Notes: a model not told the origin generated them from the sequence alone. A stretch of 64,000 bases of DNA from Fredinandcohnia onubensis (GCF_002734285.1 NZ_NSEA01000014.1:1-64000); one strand, 5' to 3'; shown: positions 26,816 through 37,535, counted from the stretch's first letter. Made by a program: numbers and translations.

Positions 26816-28054
26816 TTATACCTCTTTATATCCCCATAATTCAATTGCCTTTTTAAGCTCTGGGCTATTTTTTGCAAATTCAATAAGTGTCTTTCCACCT
26901 AGTACTGCATCAACCGCAGCATTAAAGGCTTTTCCGCCCCCAATTGCACCATCAGGATGTCCGTGAACACCGCCACCGGCATTGATGACACTATCTTTTC
27001 CAAAATCATTGATTAGTAGTGGCACTAGGCCTGGATGGATTCCCGCTGAAGGAACAGGAAATGTTGGTTTAAATGCCTCATCATTTTTTGTTAACTCTTC
27101 TGCAATTGCTAATGTCTGTTCTCTTTCAAGCGCAACACTACCATATGGTGAAGGGAACAAGACAAGATCTGCCCCAGCATATCTAAGTAATTTTCCTAGT
27201 AATAGCCTATTAGAAAATCCGTAAAACTCAGAGGGAGTAAGTGTCCCACTCACAGCTGGATGAGCCATAATTGGTATTGAAATTTGCGGGTCTTCTGCTA
27301 AGCTTTGAAGCACATCAATTCCGTAAGCAAAAACATTAAACAATAGAAGGTCTGCACCTAACTCTACTGCCTTCCTAGCTTTTTCCCTTAGTTCGAATGT
27401 TCTTCCGGTCAAGTTTACAGCGTAAAGTGCTCGATGGCCGGTTTCTTTGTAAACATCTTCTAGTATTTTTCTTCCCTCTATAATTCTTGTTTCAAAAGGT
27501 GTTAATGTATTCTCAAAGAGGATTTCATCATCCTTGATGATATTCACACCGCCTAAGGCCTGCTCACGTAGCTGATCCTTGAGGTACTCCATATCCCTTC
27601 CAATAACTCCTTTAAAAATGCTCATCACGAGCGGTCTATTATATACTCCTAGTTTATCTCGAATGCCATTAATTCCAAATTTCGGACCTGGTAATGTGGA
27701 TTTTAACTCACTTGAAAATTCCAAGTCTAGTAGTTTCACTTCCCCGTCCAAAGAAAGCTTACCAAACGTAGTTGTTAAAACAGCTGGTAGGTCTGCACTA
27801 AAATTAGCGCTTGGGTATGCTATTTTAATAATTCCCTTTTTTACTTGCTTTCCTAAATATTGACTTGCTCGGCTGTCTGTATCTAATTGCTTGACACTTA
27901 TTACTATACCTTTATGCTTTATAAGCTGGTTTTGTTCTATTTTTGGTAAATTTGTCCAAGATCCAATCGTTAAGCCGAGTGCGATACTTTCAGCTTTTTT
28001 CACTAAGTCGTCCCCGGTGTCATGCACCAAATACGTAGCAATCACTTCACTCAT
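26816..28054 (-). CDS. mtnW: RuBisCO-like protein MtnW (DK-MTP-1-P enolase)
   Basis: A 412-aa RuBisCO-like protein (form IV). It enolises 2,3-diketo-5-methylthiopentyl-1-phosphate in methionine salvage and does not fix CO2. The Mg-binding region is [10 protein letters not shown] (about residues 168-177) and the active-site loop [10 protein letters not shown] is near 330. It is first in mtnW-X-B-D, behind a SAM-I riboswitch with a terminator and a clear sigma-A promoter. The ribosome site is in AATGGGGGTTG. Confidence 0.96.
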   Translation of the reverse strand: MSEVIATYLVHDTGDDLVKKAESIALGLTIGSWTNLPKIEQNQLIKHKGIVISVKQLDTDSRASQYLGKQVKKGIIKIAYPSANFSADLPAVLTTTFGKLSLDGEVKLLDLEFSSELKSTLPGPKFGINGIRDKLGVYNRPLVMSIFKGVIGRDMEYLKDQLREQALGGVNIIKDDEILFENTLTPFETRIIEGRKILEDVYKETGHRALYAVNLTGRTFELREKARKAVELGADLLLFNVFAYGIDVLQSLAEDPQISIPIMAHPAVSGTLTPSEFYGFSNRLLLGKLLRYAGADLVLFPSPYGSVALEREQTLAIAEELTKNDEAFKPTFPVPSAGIHPGLVPLLINDFGKDSVINAGGGVHGHPDGAIGGGKAFNAAVDAVLGGKTLIEFAKNSPELKKAIELWGYKEV

Positions 28055-28088
28055 TTTTCAACCCCCATTTCAAAAATCTGCCATAAGA

Positions 28089-28130
28089 CGAAAAAAACCT
28101 CTTCATAAGAAGAGGTTAGCAAACTAACAT
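28089..28130 (-). terminator. Riboswitch-controlled terminator before mtnW
   Basis: On the minus strand CCTCTTCTTATGAAGAGG is followed by TTTTTTT directly after the SAM aptamer. A competing upstream pairing with the aptamer's 3' P1 strand (GATAAGAAGA) is possible, the usual S-box antiterminator logic. Confidence 0.85.
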
Positions 28131-28131
28131 C

Positions 28132-28238
28132 TTCTTATCTCTCAGCTTAACGCTGCAAGAATTAGCACCGTGCTTACAATTTGTAAGTCGGTTGCCGGGC
28201 TTCACTGGGCCAGTCCCTCCGCCTGCTCTTAATAAGAA
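28132..28238 (-). ncRNA. SAM-I (S-box) riboswitch of mtnWXBD
   Basis: On the minus strand the canonical S-box landmarks appear in order: P1 5' strand with AAGAGCAGGCGGAGGGACTG, the GCCC..TGAAGCCCGGCAACC core, an extended P3, GCACGGTGCTAATTC, P4 and a closing AGATAAGA. At about 106 nt it is normal in size. With SAM bound, the downstream terminator should form and shut off salvage. Confidence 0.96.
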
Positions 28239-28257
28239 AATAGATTCTATTTATTAT

Positions 28258-28285
28258 GTTGAGCCTTGTTTTAAACAAGCTCAAC
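28258..28285 (-). promoter_or_regulatory. Leader hairpin upstream of the mtnW SAM riboswitch
   Basis: A near-perfect 28-bp palindrome, GTTGAGC..TTGTTT and AAACAA..GCTCAAC with a single unpaired C, lies between the mtnW promoter and the aptamer. It has no T tract on the minus strand, so it is probably not a terminator. It may stabilise the 5' end of the transcript or isolate the aptamer fold. Confidence 0.55.
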
Positions 28286-28323
28286 GTTTATTTAACTTTT
28301 ACGAATTTGGAATTTAACTAGGA

Positions 28324-28352
28324 TTATGACAGGAATTATTTTTCTTGTCAAA
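28324..28352 (-). promoter_or_regulatory. Sigma-A promoter of mtnWXBD
   Basis: On the minus strand TTGACA (28347-28352), 17-bp spacer, CATAAT (28324-28329). It starts only 28 bases beyond the mtnE stop. Confidence 0.82.
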
Positions 28353-28379
28353 CGTTTTTTAATTTTTGAATATTAATGG

Positions 28380-29555
28380 TTATTTAAACAGGTTTAGTTC
28401 TTTAATACGATTAGCAGCTTCAACAAGTCTATCCTCGTCAGTTAAAAGCCCGACACGTACATATCGATCACCATATTCGCCAAAACCGATTCCTGGTGCA
28501 ACAGCAACATGGGCTTTTTCTAGTAATAGATCTGCAAAGCTAACCGATGTATAACCTTCAGGAACAGGTAGCCACGCGAAAAATGAGCCTGCAGGTGCTT
28601 TTACCTTCCACCCTAGTGTATGTAATGCACCGAAAAATGCGTTACGTCTTGATTCATATTTGTCGACTAATTCTTTTACACAGTCCTGTGACTCTGTCAG
28701 TGCGACTGCAGCTGCTGCTTGAACTGGACTAAACAAACTAACGTACATATGGTCTTGAATTAAATTTATTGCTTCGATTACGCTCGGATTTCCTACAGCA
28801 AAACCAACTCTCCAGCCTGCCATATTATAGGTCTTTGAAAGTGTATATATTTCAATACCGATATCTTTGGCACCTTCCACTTCCAGAAAGCTGATTGGCT
28901 TTTTCCCCTCATATCCAATCGCACCATATGCAAAATCATGTACCACACAAATATTATGTTCTTTCGCAAAAGAAATTGTTTCTTCAAAAAATTCTTTCGT
29001 TGCAATAGCCCCTGTTGGGTTATTCGGGTAATTTAAGAACATTACCTTTGCTTTTTCAAGCTTTTTTGAATCAATTTCTGTGTAATCTGGTAGAAACTCA
29101 TTCTCTTCTTTCAGAGGCATATAGGCCATTTCAGCTCGTGCAAGTTCAACACCAGACCAATAGTCTGGATAACCAGGGTCAGGTACTAATGCAACATCCC
29201 CAGGATTTAATAGACATTGTGGAATCTCTACCAATCCAGCCTTTCCACCAAATAAAATCGCGATTTCTGTTTCGGGGTCAAGTTCAACACCATATTCACG
29301 TTGATAAAATTCTGCTGCTGCCTTCTTTAAGAATGTATGGCCTCGAAACGGAGAATATTTATGAAATTTAGGCTGGTCGGCGGCATTTTTCAATGCTTCA
29401 ACGATATGCTGAGGCGTAGGTTGATCCGGATTCCCCTGACCTAAATTTATTACATCATGCCCTTGGGCAATTACATTGTTCACCTTAGCTACAAGTGAAG
29501 CAAAAAATTGTTTCGGTAATTTTTGTAGAATTTCAGATTGTTGGAAATTTTTCAT
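28380..29555 (-). CDS. mtnE: Methionine-salvage aminotransferase MtnE
   Basis: A 391-aa class I/II PLP aminotransferase. It converts 4-methylthio-2-oxobutyrate to methionine, in B. subtilis with glutamine and other amino donors. The PLP lysine is in SKTYNMAGWRVGF (near residue 237), and NYPNNPTGA and VVHDFAYGAIGYE mark the fold. It lies upstream of mtnW on the same strand but has its own promoter and no visible S-box. It is divergent from mtnU with 96 bp between. The assignment to MtnE rather than another aminotransferase rests on context. Confidence 0.9.
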   Translation of the reverse strand: MKNFQQSEILQKLPKQFFASLVAKVNNVIAQGHDVINLGQGNPDQPTPQHIVEALKNAADQPKFHKYSPFRGHTFLKKAAAEFYQREYGVELDPETEIAILFGGKAGLVEIPQCLLNPGDVALVPDPGYPDYWSGVELARAEMAYMPLKEENEFLPDYTEIDSKKLEKAKVMFLNYPNNPTGAIATKEFFEETISFAKEHNICVVHDFAYGAIGYEGKKPISFLEVEGAKDIGIEIYTLSKTYNMAGWRVGFAVGNPSVIEAINLIQDHMYVSLFSPVQAAAAVALTESQDCVKELVDKYESRRNAFFGALHTLGWKVKAPAGSFFAWLPVPEGYTSVSFADLLLEKAHVAVAPGIGFGEYGDRYVRVGLLTDEDRLVEAANRIKELNLFK

Positions 29556-29595
29556 ATATACACCTTCTTCAAAATACTTGAAATACTAACCCAAA

Positions 29596-29624
29596 ATAAT
29601 ATATTGTTAGAGTTAACTTGTAAA
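29596..29624 (-). promoter_or_regulatory. Sigma-A promoter of mtnE
   Basis: On the minus strand TTTACA (29619-29624), 17-bp spacer, TATTAT (29596-29601), about 40 bases before the ATG. No riboswitch can fit between this promoter and the gene. Confidence 0.65.
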
Positions 29625-29631
29625 GTATTAT
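29604..29631 (+). promoter_or_regulatory. Candidate sigma-A promoter of mtnU, overlapping the mtnE promoter
   Basis: TTGTTA (29604-29609), 16-bp spacer, TATTAT (29626-29631). It shares most of its bases with the mtnE promoter on the other strand, so the two could exclude each other. Confidence 0.45.
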
Positions 29632-29651
29632 TTTCACTGGGAGGATACCAA

Positions 29652-30443
29652 ATGAATCTTAAAATTGCTTGTATACAGTATGATATTCAATTCGGTAAAC
29701 CGCAAGAGAATTTTGCCTATATTGCTAAAGAAATCGAAAAGACAATGAATCAGGACAAACCTGATATAATCATCCTTCCAGAGCTTTGGACGACTGGATA
29801 TGATTTAACTAGATTAGATGAAATTGCAGATGAAAATGGCGATGAAACAAAAACGTTTATAAAAACCTTAGCAAAACAATACTCTGTAAATATTGTAGCA
29901 GGCTCTGTAGCCAAAAAGACAGAGCAAGGTGTGACAAATACGATGTTTGTCTTTAATCGAGACGGAGAATTGCTAAGTGAATACAGCAAACTACATTTAT
30001 TCAAGCTAATGGATGAACATTTATATTTAAAGGCCGGTGAAGCAAAAGGCGATTTCATAATTGAAAATGTACCAGCAGCTGGTGTGATTTGTTACGACAT
30101 TCGCTTCCCTGAATGGATTCGTGCACATACAACAAGTGGCGCCGAAGTTTTATTCGTGGTAGCAGAATGGCCACTACCCCGCATTGAGCATTGGCGAACA
30201 TTACTCCTTAGTCGAGCGATTGAAAATCAGTGCTATGTTGTTGCATGTAATTGTGTTGGAAGTAATCCTAATAATGAATTCGGAGGTCATTCGATGGTCA
30301 TCGACCCTTGGGGAAACATTATTGTTGAAGCAGGTACTGAAAGCACAACACTAGTTGGAGAAATCGACCTTAGCAAGGTAGAAGATGTGAGAAAACAAAT
30401 TCCTATCTTCCAGGATCGTCGTCCAAATTTTTATCATTCATAG
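29652..30443 (+). CDS. mtnU: MtnU, nitrilase-family omega-amidase
   Basis: A 263-aa carbon-nitrogen hydrolase with the Glu44 (LPELWTTG), Lys113 (SKLHLF), Cys147 (GVICYDIRFPEW) triad. In B. subtilis YkrU/MtnU is thought to deamidate 2-oxoglutaramate left when MtnE uses glutamine, pulling the transamination forward. The start is ATG 29652 behind GGGAGG; the longer frame from 29538 has no ribosome site. It is divergent from mtnE, which supports the functional pairing. Confidence 0.9.
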   Translation: MNLKIACIQYDIQFGKPQENFAYIAKEIEKTMNQDKPDIIILPELWTTGYDLTRLDEIADENGDETKTFIKTLAKQYSVNIVAGSVAKKTEQGVTNTMFVFNRDGELLSEYSKLHLFKLMDEHLYLKAGEAKGDFIIENVPAAGVICYDIRFPEWIRAHTTSGAEVLFVVAEWPLPRIEHWRTLLLSRAIENQCYVVACNCVGSNPNNEFGGHSMVIDPWGNIIVEAGTESTTLVGEIDLSKVEDVRKQIPIFQDRRPNFYHS

Positions 30444-30456
30444 AAATAAAAATATA

Positions 30457-30486
30457 TTGACAATTATGTACATTCGTTGATATCAT
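30457..30486 (+). promoter_or_regulatory. Candidate sigma-A promoter of mtnKA
   Basis: TTGACA at 30457-30462 and TATCAT at 30481-30486 with an 18-bp spacer, about 45 bases upstream of the SAM riboswitch. A TATAAT at 30504-30509 is an alternative -10 without a good -35. Confidence 0.5.
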
Positions 30487-30529
30487 TCTTTTCAGTATCA
30501 ACATATAATAGAATATCAATTAATTTGAT

Positions 30530-30819
30530 CTCTTATCAAGAGTAGGCAGAGGGACTTGGCCCGATGAAGCCCAGCAACCGACCGTAATTCCATCGCAAGG
30601 TGGGGCGCTATCTTTTAGCGCTGGGGAAACCCACAAGGCACGGTGCTAATTCCAGCAGGAAGTGAATAACTTTATTCAGTCATGCTTAAAACCAGACTGA
30701 ATAAAGTTATAGCCTCCGGCGGATGCAACAGATTTTCAAAGGTAAATTTTCGAGCATGCTCGAAAAAATCTGTGCGCAAATTCGCTGAAGGCTCATTTGA
30801 TCTTCTTGGCAGATAAGAG
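30530..30819 (+). ncRNA. SAM-I riboswitch of mtnKA with a large P4 insertion
   Basis: S-box landmarks are complete. P1 is CTCTTATC (30530-30537) paired with GATAAGAG (30812-30819). The core GGACTTGGCCCGATGAAGCC and CAGCAACCG are present, then an extended P3 with an inner GTGGG/CCCAC helix. GCACGGTGCTAATTCC and P4 (CAGGAAG 30656-30662 with CTTCTTG 30802-30808) follow. The P4 loop is about 139 nt rather than a few bases, filled by repeat element A. All pieces needed for SAM binding remain, so the aptamer may still work. At 290 nt it is far larger than the 106-nt mtnW aptamer nearby. Confidence 0.92.
30663..30801 (+). repeat. Dispersed repeat element A, inserted in the riboswitch P4 loop
   Basis: The segment folds as two successive hairpins. 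The first is a perfect 16-bp inverted repeat (ATAACTTTATTCAGTC at 30666-30681, complement at 30695-30710). The second is a long imperfect hairpin from AGCC (30711) to GGCT (30793), with inner ACAGATT/AATCTGT arms and a 20-bp palindrome around CGAGCATGCTCG. About 75 bases match element B at 13688-13759 on the opposite strand, including GCCTCCGGCGGATGC and TTTTCGAGCA. Confidence 0.85.
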
Positions 30820-30837
30820 GTGCGAAGCCGTGTCTTC

Positions 30838-30866
30838 AAGCCTCTTTCAATGAAAGAGGCTTTTCT
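30838..30866 (+). terminator. Riboswitch-controlled terminator before mtnK
   Basis: AAGCCTCTTTCA paired with TGAAAGAGGCTT, then CTGCTTTT. CCTCTT at 30841-30846 can instead pair with AAGAGG at 30815-30820 in the P1 3' strand, giving the antiterminator. Confidence 0.85.
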
Positions 30867-30898
30867 GCTTTTAGAAAAGCCTCCAAACTACTAAATAA

Positions 30899-32110
<1,212 letters not shown>

Positions 32111-32114
32111 CAAC

Positions 32115-33164
32115 ATGACCTACATCAAAACAGTTCCCCAATCCGTTCAGTGGAGTGAAACACATATTAAACTATTAGATCAAACAAAACTTCCGTTAGA
32201 GACTGTGTTTATCAACCTTTTAACAATTCAGGATGTTTGGGACAGTATTACCACTTTAAAAGTCCGTGGAGCTCCAGCGATAGGAATTACAGCTGCTTTT
32301 GGATTAGCATTGTCTGCTCAAGGCTATGAGGAAACATCCTTAGAAGAATTTAAGGAAAACCTACTAAAAGATAAAGAATACTTAGCAAGCTCACGCCCTA
32401 CTGCTGTAAATCTGATTTGGGCGTTAAACCGTCTAGTTGCAAGCATCGAAGCTTCAAAGTCTGTGAACGAAGCAAAAACAACACTTGTCCACGAGGCAAT
32501 TCGAATTCAAGCAGAAGATGAAGGGGTCTGCCGCCAAATTGGGGAAAATGCACTTACTCTATTCAAGGATGGATTTAAAGTGTTGACAATTTGCAATGCG
32601 GGTTCAATCGCAACAGCTCGCTATGGGACAGCATTAGCACCGTTCCATCTTGCGGCACAACAAGGAATTAATCTATCAGTCTATGCATCAGAAACAAGGC
32701 CAGTATTACAAGGAGCTCGACTAACAACTTGGGAGCTACTTCAGTCAGGTGTGGATGTAACACTCATTACGGACAATATGGCCGCCCATACGATTTTGGA
32801 AAAAGGGATTGATGCCATCATCGTAGGTGCTGATCGAATTACAGCAAATGGGGATACTGCCAATAAAATCGGTACCTTCAATTTGGCGGTATTAGCAAAA
32901 ACATTCGGTATTCCTTTTTATGTCGCGGCACCACTTTCTACTTTTGATGTGACATTAGAAAGTGGTAAAGAAATTCCAATTGAGGAACGAAATCCAGAAG
33001 AAGTGACTCATTTGGGTGGTGTACGCGTCGCTCCAGAAGGCGTAAAAGTGTACAATCCAGCGTTTGATGTTACGCCAAATGAACTGATTACAGCCATTAT
33101 TACCGAAAAAGGGATTTTACAAGGTGATCTCAAAGCGGAAATCCAGCAGGTGTTTGAAAAATAA
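32115..33164 (+). CDS. mtnA: Methylthioribose-1-phosphate isomerase MtnA
   Basis: A 349-aa aldose-ketose isomerase, related to eIF2B subunits, converting methylthioribose-1-phosphate to methylthioribulose-1-phosphate. The catalytic Cys160 (CNAGSIAT) and Asp240 (VGADRI) match the numbering known for the B. subtilis enzyme. [13 protein letters not shown] near residue 51 is the family hallmark. It starts four bases after mtnK, with AAGGAGTGA overlapping the mtnK stop. Confidence 0.97.
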   Translation: MTYIKTVPQSVQWSETHIKLLDQTKLPLETVFINLLTIQDVWDSITTLKVRGAPAIGITAAFGLALSAQGYEETSLEEFKENLLKDKEYLASSRPTAVNLIWALNRLVASIEASKSVNEAKTTLVHEAIRIQAEDEGVCRQIGENALTLFKDGFKVLTICNAGSIATARYGTALAPFHLAAQQGINLSVYASETRPVLQGARLTTWELLQSGVDVTLITDNMAAHTILEKGIDAIIVGADRITANGDTANKIGTFNLAVLAKTFGIPFYVAAPLSTFDVTLESGKEIPIEERNPEEVTHLGGVRVAPEGVKVYNPAFDVTPNELITAIITEKGILQGDLKAEIQQVFEK

Positions 33165-33166
33165 AA

Positions 33167-33199
33167 GAAAATCCAGTGTGAAATCACACTGGATTTTTT
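33167..33199 (+). terminator. Intrinsic terminator of mtnKA, bidirectional
   Basis: AAAATCCAGTGTG paired with CACACTGGATTTT, with a four-to-five-base loop and T run, between convergent mtnA and ogt. Confidence 0.92.
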
Positions 33200-33215
33200 A
33201 TGAGTTAAAAGCTCT

Positions 33216-33704
33216 TTATAACACGCCTTCCAATTCCAACAGTTTTTCTTTTAAATCTGTTCGTGTACCAGAGTATCCAGTCAATGACTTGTCCTTTCCT
33301 ATTACACGGTGGCATGGAACAACAATCGGAATTGGATTTTTCCTGTTGGCTTGTCCAACCGCACGAACGGCTTTTGGATTATCAATGGCATTCGCAATAT
33401 CCGCATAACAGCGAGTTTCACCGTAAGGAATATTCAAAAGTTCATTCCACACCTGTTCTTGAAACACTGTACCGCGAAATTTTATTGGGAAGCTGAATGT
33501 CTTCCGTTCCCCTCTAAAATATTCCTCGAGCTGATTTTTAATTTCAACGAGAGTAGCATCCTCCGGAGCATAGGAAGCCTCATATTTTTTATTAGCCACC
33601 TCCCAATCGTCCTCAGAGAGTGAGATGTCAACTAACTCCATTTCATAGGCAAGAATATATATGGTTCCAAATATACCGGTTTTCATTTCACTATATTTAT
33701 ACAT
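33216..33704 (-). CDS. ogt: Methylated-DNA--protein-cysteine methyltransferase Ogt
   Basis: About 162 aa. It repairs O6-methylguanine by transferring the methyl group irreversibly to a cysteine. The active site is IPIVVPCHRVIG (Cys about residue 131). The helix-turn-helix region YADIANAIDNPKAVRAVGQANRKNP contains the arginine finger. No N-terminal Ada domain is present, so it is the constitutive Ogt type. ATG 33704 follows GGGAG by about nine bases. Its place beside mtnA matches B. subtilis. Confidence 0.93.
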   Translation of the reverse strand: MYKYSEMKTGIFGTIYILAYEMELVDISLSEDDWEVANKKYEASYAPEDATLVEIKNQLEEYFRGERKTFSFPIKFRGTVFQEQVWNELLNIPYGETRCYADIANAIDNPKAVRAVGQANRKNPIPIVVPCHRVIGKDKSLTGYSGTRTDLKEKLLELEGVL

Positions 33705-33817
33705 CACGCAGTACTCCCTTCTCTTCTTTTATTTTACAAAACCCTGAAACATTTTGGAAATCCTATATTTACAAATAGTAAGCTAGTGCTTTGAATTGGC
33801 ACTGGCATTTCCCCGCC

Positions 33818-35578
33818 TTATAGTTTGAATCTAGTAATCATAGTGTTCAGTCTATTTGCTAATTGTGATAATAGCTCTGAATGGTCAGAAATTGTTTCCA
33901 TCGTACTCGTTGTCTGTTGAACAGAGGCTGAGGTTTGCTCAACTCCTGCTGCTGATTGCTCGGAAACGGCAGCGATATTATCAATCGATACATTCATTTC
34001 CACCGTATTGCTTGCGATTGTATCGAGGTTTTCAGAAATCGATTGAATCCGTTCAACCATGACCGTAACGGCATCATAAATATCCTTGAATGTTTGACCC
34101 GTTATTTGAATTTGTTTGGACCCTTCATCTACCTGGCTGTATCCATTTAATAAACCCTGAGCAACTGAGTTTGATTCCTTTTGAATACTATTAACAATTT
34201 CAGTTATGTCTTTTACTGAATGAGATACTTGTTCAGCTAGTTTCCGAACTTCATCTGCAACAACTGCAAATCCCCTTCCATGTTCTCCCGCACGTGCTGC
34301 TTCTATTGCTGCATTAAGTGCTAACAGATTCGTTTGATCTGCGATATCTCGGATGACCTTAACAAGGGTTGAAATTTGCTTCGTTTGTTCGTCAAGTCCC
34401 TTGACCTTTTCAACAGAAAACTGCATGATGCTGTTTATTTTATTCATTTGCTTCGTTGAGGCACTCATATATTCATGGCCCTTTTTCGTCATTTCCAATA
34501 CGCTTTGAGACGACTCATTAATTTGGATTCCACTTTGATTTGCTGTTTGAATTTTTTCAGCATAATCATCCATCATTTTAGCTAATTGCGTAGACGAGTT
34601 TGCCTGCTCTTCAGCTCCTGTCGACAACTCTTGGACGGTAGAGGCAATTTGCTGGCTCGCTGCTTTCACTTCACTTGACGAGATCATTAATTCGGAACTC
34701 TTTGTTGTTACTTGTTCGGAAACTGTTGTAATTTCGCGAATCATCGACCGAAGGCTTTCATTCATTACATTTAATGAATTGCTGAGCAACCCTATTTCAT
34801 CATGTCCTTTCACTTGAATGACATCGACATTTAGGTTCCCCTCCGCAATTCGATTCGAAATTCCAATCAATTTATTAAGCTGCTTTCCGATATTTCGACC
34901 GATTATCACAAGGCTCAAAATAGCAATTATCGTTGATATCACAATTGAAACGAGTAAAACAATAGCCGTTCCAGTTACATTCGAATCTGCTACTGTAATG
35001 GCACGTTCACTTTTTACTTTCATCTCAGCTCGCAACTGGTCCAATTGTCTGACAGTATCCTTAATTATTTGTTCAGCTTCCCGGCTCGCTTCTATTGAAC
35101 TTAGCTTGTTTGCCGAAACAACCGCTGGAAAAACTTTCTCATCAAATAAAGTGGTGAGCTTTTGTTTATTTTCTCCAACCTTGTTATAATGCTGAAGCTC
35201 TATTGGTGTTAGAGATGGTTCAAGTTCATCAGATAATTCGTCATATCGTTTACTTAAGTCTTGAAATGCTGTAACATGTTTTCCATTACTATCTTGTATG
35301 TAAATACTAATCTCGCTGCCAAGCTGGTTGAAAACGCTAGCAATTTCGGTAATCATTATGGACTGCTCTCCGCTTTTTTTCACTTCTTTCATTTCATTGT
35401 TTACTTGATACAGCTGTACAAAAATGATGAAGGCCGATAAACAAAATAAAAGGATGGTAATCGTGAATGCCACTCCATATTTATAGCCAATCTTTAAATT
35501 ATGCCACCCTGCGGCTAGTTTTGTAGGTGACTTTTTATGTACGTTTTTTTCCCGTTTTTCTCTTTTTGACCCCTTCAA
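33818..35578 (-). CDS. Methyl-accepting chemotaxis protein
   Basis: A 586-aa transmembrane receptor. A basic N-terminus precedes helix 1 (about residues 34-56). A four-helix-type extracellular sensor spans about 57-200, then helix 2 (about 203-226) and a HAMP domain (about 227-280). The long signalling domain has the hairpin tip [41 protein letters not shown]. The C-terminus lacks a receptor-tether pentapeptide. The ligand is unknown. The start appears to be TTG 35578, six bases after AGGGGG. It is monocistronic. Confidence 0.94.
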   Translation of the reverse strand: MKGSKREKREKNVHKKSPTKLAAGWHNLKIGYKYGVAFTITILLFCLSAFIIFVQLYQVNNEMKEVKKSGEQSIMITEIASVFNQLGSEISIYIQDSNGKHVTAFQDLSKRYDELSDELEPSLTPIELQHYNKVGENKQKLTTLFDEKVFPAVVSANKLSSIEASREAEQIIKDTVRQLDQLRAEMKVKSERAITVADSNVTGTAIVLLVSIVISTIIAILSLVIIGRNIGKQLNKLIGISNRIAEGNLNVDVIQVKGHDEIGLLSNSLNVMNESLRSMIREITTVSEQVTTKSSELMISSSEVKAASQQIASTVQELSTGAEEQANSSTQLAKMMDDYAEKIQTANQSGIQINESSQSVLEMTKKGHEYMSASTKQMNKINSIMQFSVEKVKGLDEQTKQISTLVKVIRDIADQTNLLALNAAIEAARAGEHGRGFAVVADEVRKLAEQVSHSVKDITEIVNSIQKESNSVAQGLLNGYSQVDEGSKQIQITGQTFKDIYDAVTVMVERIQSISENLDTIASNTVEMNVSIDNIAAVSEQSAAGVEQTSASVQQTTSTMETISDHSELLSQLANRLNTMITRFKL

Positions 35579-35787
35579 CTGCTTACCCCCTGCTTACTGC
35601 GTTTCTCTATTTTAGATATTTCGACAAAATCTCTGTTTCACTATTCTTTATTATAGTAGAAATTGTCGGACTTTGGAATGAATTCTGAGAATTAAACAAA
35701 GGAATATTCACTTGTATTTGGTCCAAGTAGCCTCCTGTGGTAAAATAAATAAGTTAATCATAGTGTTTTTAAATAAGGAGCAAGAGA

Positions 35788-37533
35788 ATGAATATTGTTG
35801 TTAGTACGTTAAATGCAAAGTATATCCATACAAGCCTTTCCATTAGGTATTTAAAGGCTTTTGCAGCACCTGAATTTGATGTTACACTTGCTGAATATAC
35901 AATTAAGGATCCAGCAATGAACATCGTTACTGACTTGTATCGAAAAAAGCCGGATATTATCGGCTTTAGCTGTTACATTTGGAACATTGAAGAAACCATT
36001 AAAGTCATTAAAATGCTAAAGAAAATAAATCCGGAGCTAGTCATCATCCTTGGCGGTCCTGAGGTGACCTATGACGTTCACGAATGGCTTGAGCGCATTC
36101 CAGAGGTTGATTACATTGTCGTGGGTGAAGGTGAAGAAACCTTTAAGGATCTACTCACTGCAATTCGTGATAATGAAAGTAAAGATGATATCAGTGGTGT
36201 CGCTTTCCGTAAAGAAGATCGATTGAAAATCAATCCACAACGAAATAAGCTCAATCTTAAGGATTTACCTTCACCATTTCGGTTTGAAGAGGACCTCGAA
36301 CATTTATCAAAACGCGTGACATACATTGAGACAAGTCGTGGTTGTCCATTTAATTGCCAATTTTGCCTTTCCTCCATTGATGTTGGAGTGCGCTATTTTG
36401 ATCGTGAAAAAGTCAAAGACGACATTCGTTTCTTAATGGACCATGGTGCTAAAACCATTAAATTTGTTGACCGCACGTTTAATATTAGCAGAAGTTATGC
36501 GATGGAAATGTTCCAGTTCTTAATTGATGAACACCGTCCAGGTACTGTTTTCCAGTTCGAAATTACAGCAGACATCATGAGACCTGAAGTCATTGACTTT
36601 TTAAATAAAAATGCACCTGCAGGGCTGTTCCGATTTGAAATTGGGGTTCAATCTACAAATGACCTAACAAATGAATTGGTTAAACGTAAGCAAAACTTCG
36701 CAAAGCTGCAGCGGACTGTAATGATGGTAAAAGAAGGCGGAAAAATCGATCAGCATTTAGATTTGATTGCGGGTCTACCTGAGGAAGATTACCAATCCTT
36801 CCGAAAAACATTTAATGATGTGTTTGAAATGCGTCCTGAGGAGCTTCAGCTTGGCTTTTTAAAAATGCTTCGTGGAACAGGAGTCCGAATCACTGCTGCA
36901 CAGCATGATTATATCTATATGGATCACTCGCCTTATGAGATTCTAGGAAATAATGTTTTGAGTTTTGAGGATATAACAAGAATTAAACAGGTAGAGGATG
37001 TTCTCGAAAAGTATTGGAATGACCATCGAATGAACGAGACGGTAGAGTTTTTGGTTACTCATAGTTTTGAGACACCATTTGATTTCTTCCAAGACTTTGG
37101 CACGTATTGGGATGAGCGTGGATGGTCTCGAATTGGTCACCAGTTAGAGGATTTATTCAAGCGTCTGTATGAATTTTTACAAGCGACAAACCAACATCAG
37201 CTTCATGTTATCGAAGCTATCATGAAATATGATTATTTAAGAAATCAAAAATACAAGCCACGGAAACCATGGTGGGAGGACTTTGTAAGCAAGCAAGATC
37301 GGGCAACCTTCTATCAAGAGATTGTAGAAGACCCGAATGCTTTGGGTGAGGAATATAGCAAACTGAAGCTCCAGGAAAAAGATTTGTACAAGCATACAGT
37401 TGTAGAAAAAATTCCATTTAATCTTGAGGCTTATAAACAAACGGGTGAAATTAAATTACAAGATACGTATTTGCTCGTTTATTTTGATCCAATTGAAAGA
37501 CAAGCAAAAGTATATTCCCGAAAAGTTTCGTAA
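35788..37533 (+). CDS. B12-binding-domain radical SAM protein, unknown reaction
   Basis: A 581-aa protein. The N-terminal part (about residues 1-140) is a cobalamin-binding-like Rossmann fold (ILGGPEVTYD and VVGEGEETF), but the usual DxHxxG cobalamin-histidine motif is not seen. The radical SAM core has Cys186, Cys190 and Cys193 (CPFNCQFC) for the 4Fe-4S cluster. A C-terminal extension (DUF4080-like, from about 380) completes it. Such proteins are widespread in Firmicutes without an assigned reaction; methyl transfer or anaerobic modification is possible. It is monocistronic with a terminator. Confidence 0.88.
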   Translation: MNIVVSTLNAKYIHTSLSIRYLKAFAAPEFDVTLAEYTIKDPAMNIVTDLYRKKPDIIGFSCYIWNIEETIKVIKMLKKINPELVIILGGPEVTYDVHEWLERIPEVDYIVVGEGEETFKDLLTAIRDNESKDDISGVAFRKEDRLKINPQRNKLNLKDLPSPFRFEEDLEHLSKRVTYIETSRGCPFNCQFCLSSIDVGVRYFDREKVKDDIRFLMDHGAKTIKFVDRTFNISRSYAMEMFQFLIDEHRPGTVFQFEITADIMRPEVIDFLNKNAPAGLFRFEIGVQSTNDLTNELVKRKQNFAKLQRTVMMVKEGGKIDQHLDLIAGLPEEDYQSFRKTFNDVFEMRPEELQLGFLKMLRGTGVRITAAQHDYIYMDHSPYEILGNNVLSFEDITRIKQVEDVLEKYWNDHRMNETVEFLVTHSFETPFDFFQDFGTYWDERGWSRIGHQLEDLFKRLYEFLQATNQHQLHVIEAIMKYDYLRNQKYKPRKPWWEDFVSKQDRATFYQEIVEDPNALGEEYSKLKLQEKDLYKHTVVEKIPFNLEAYKQTGEIKLQDTYLLVYFDPIERQAKVYSRKVS

Positions 37534-37535
37534 AG

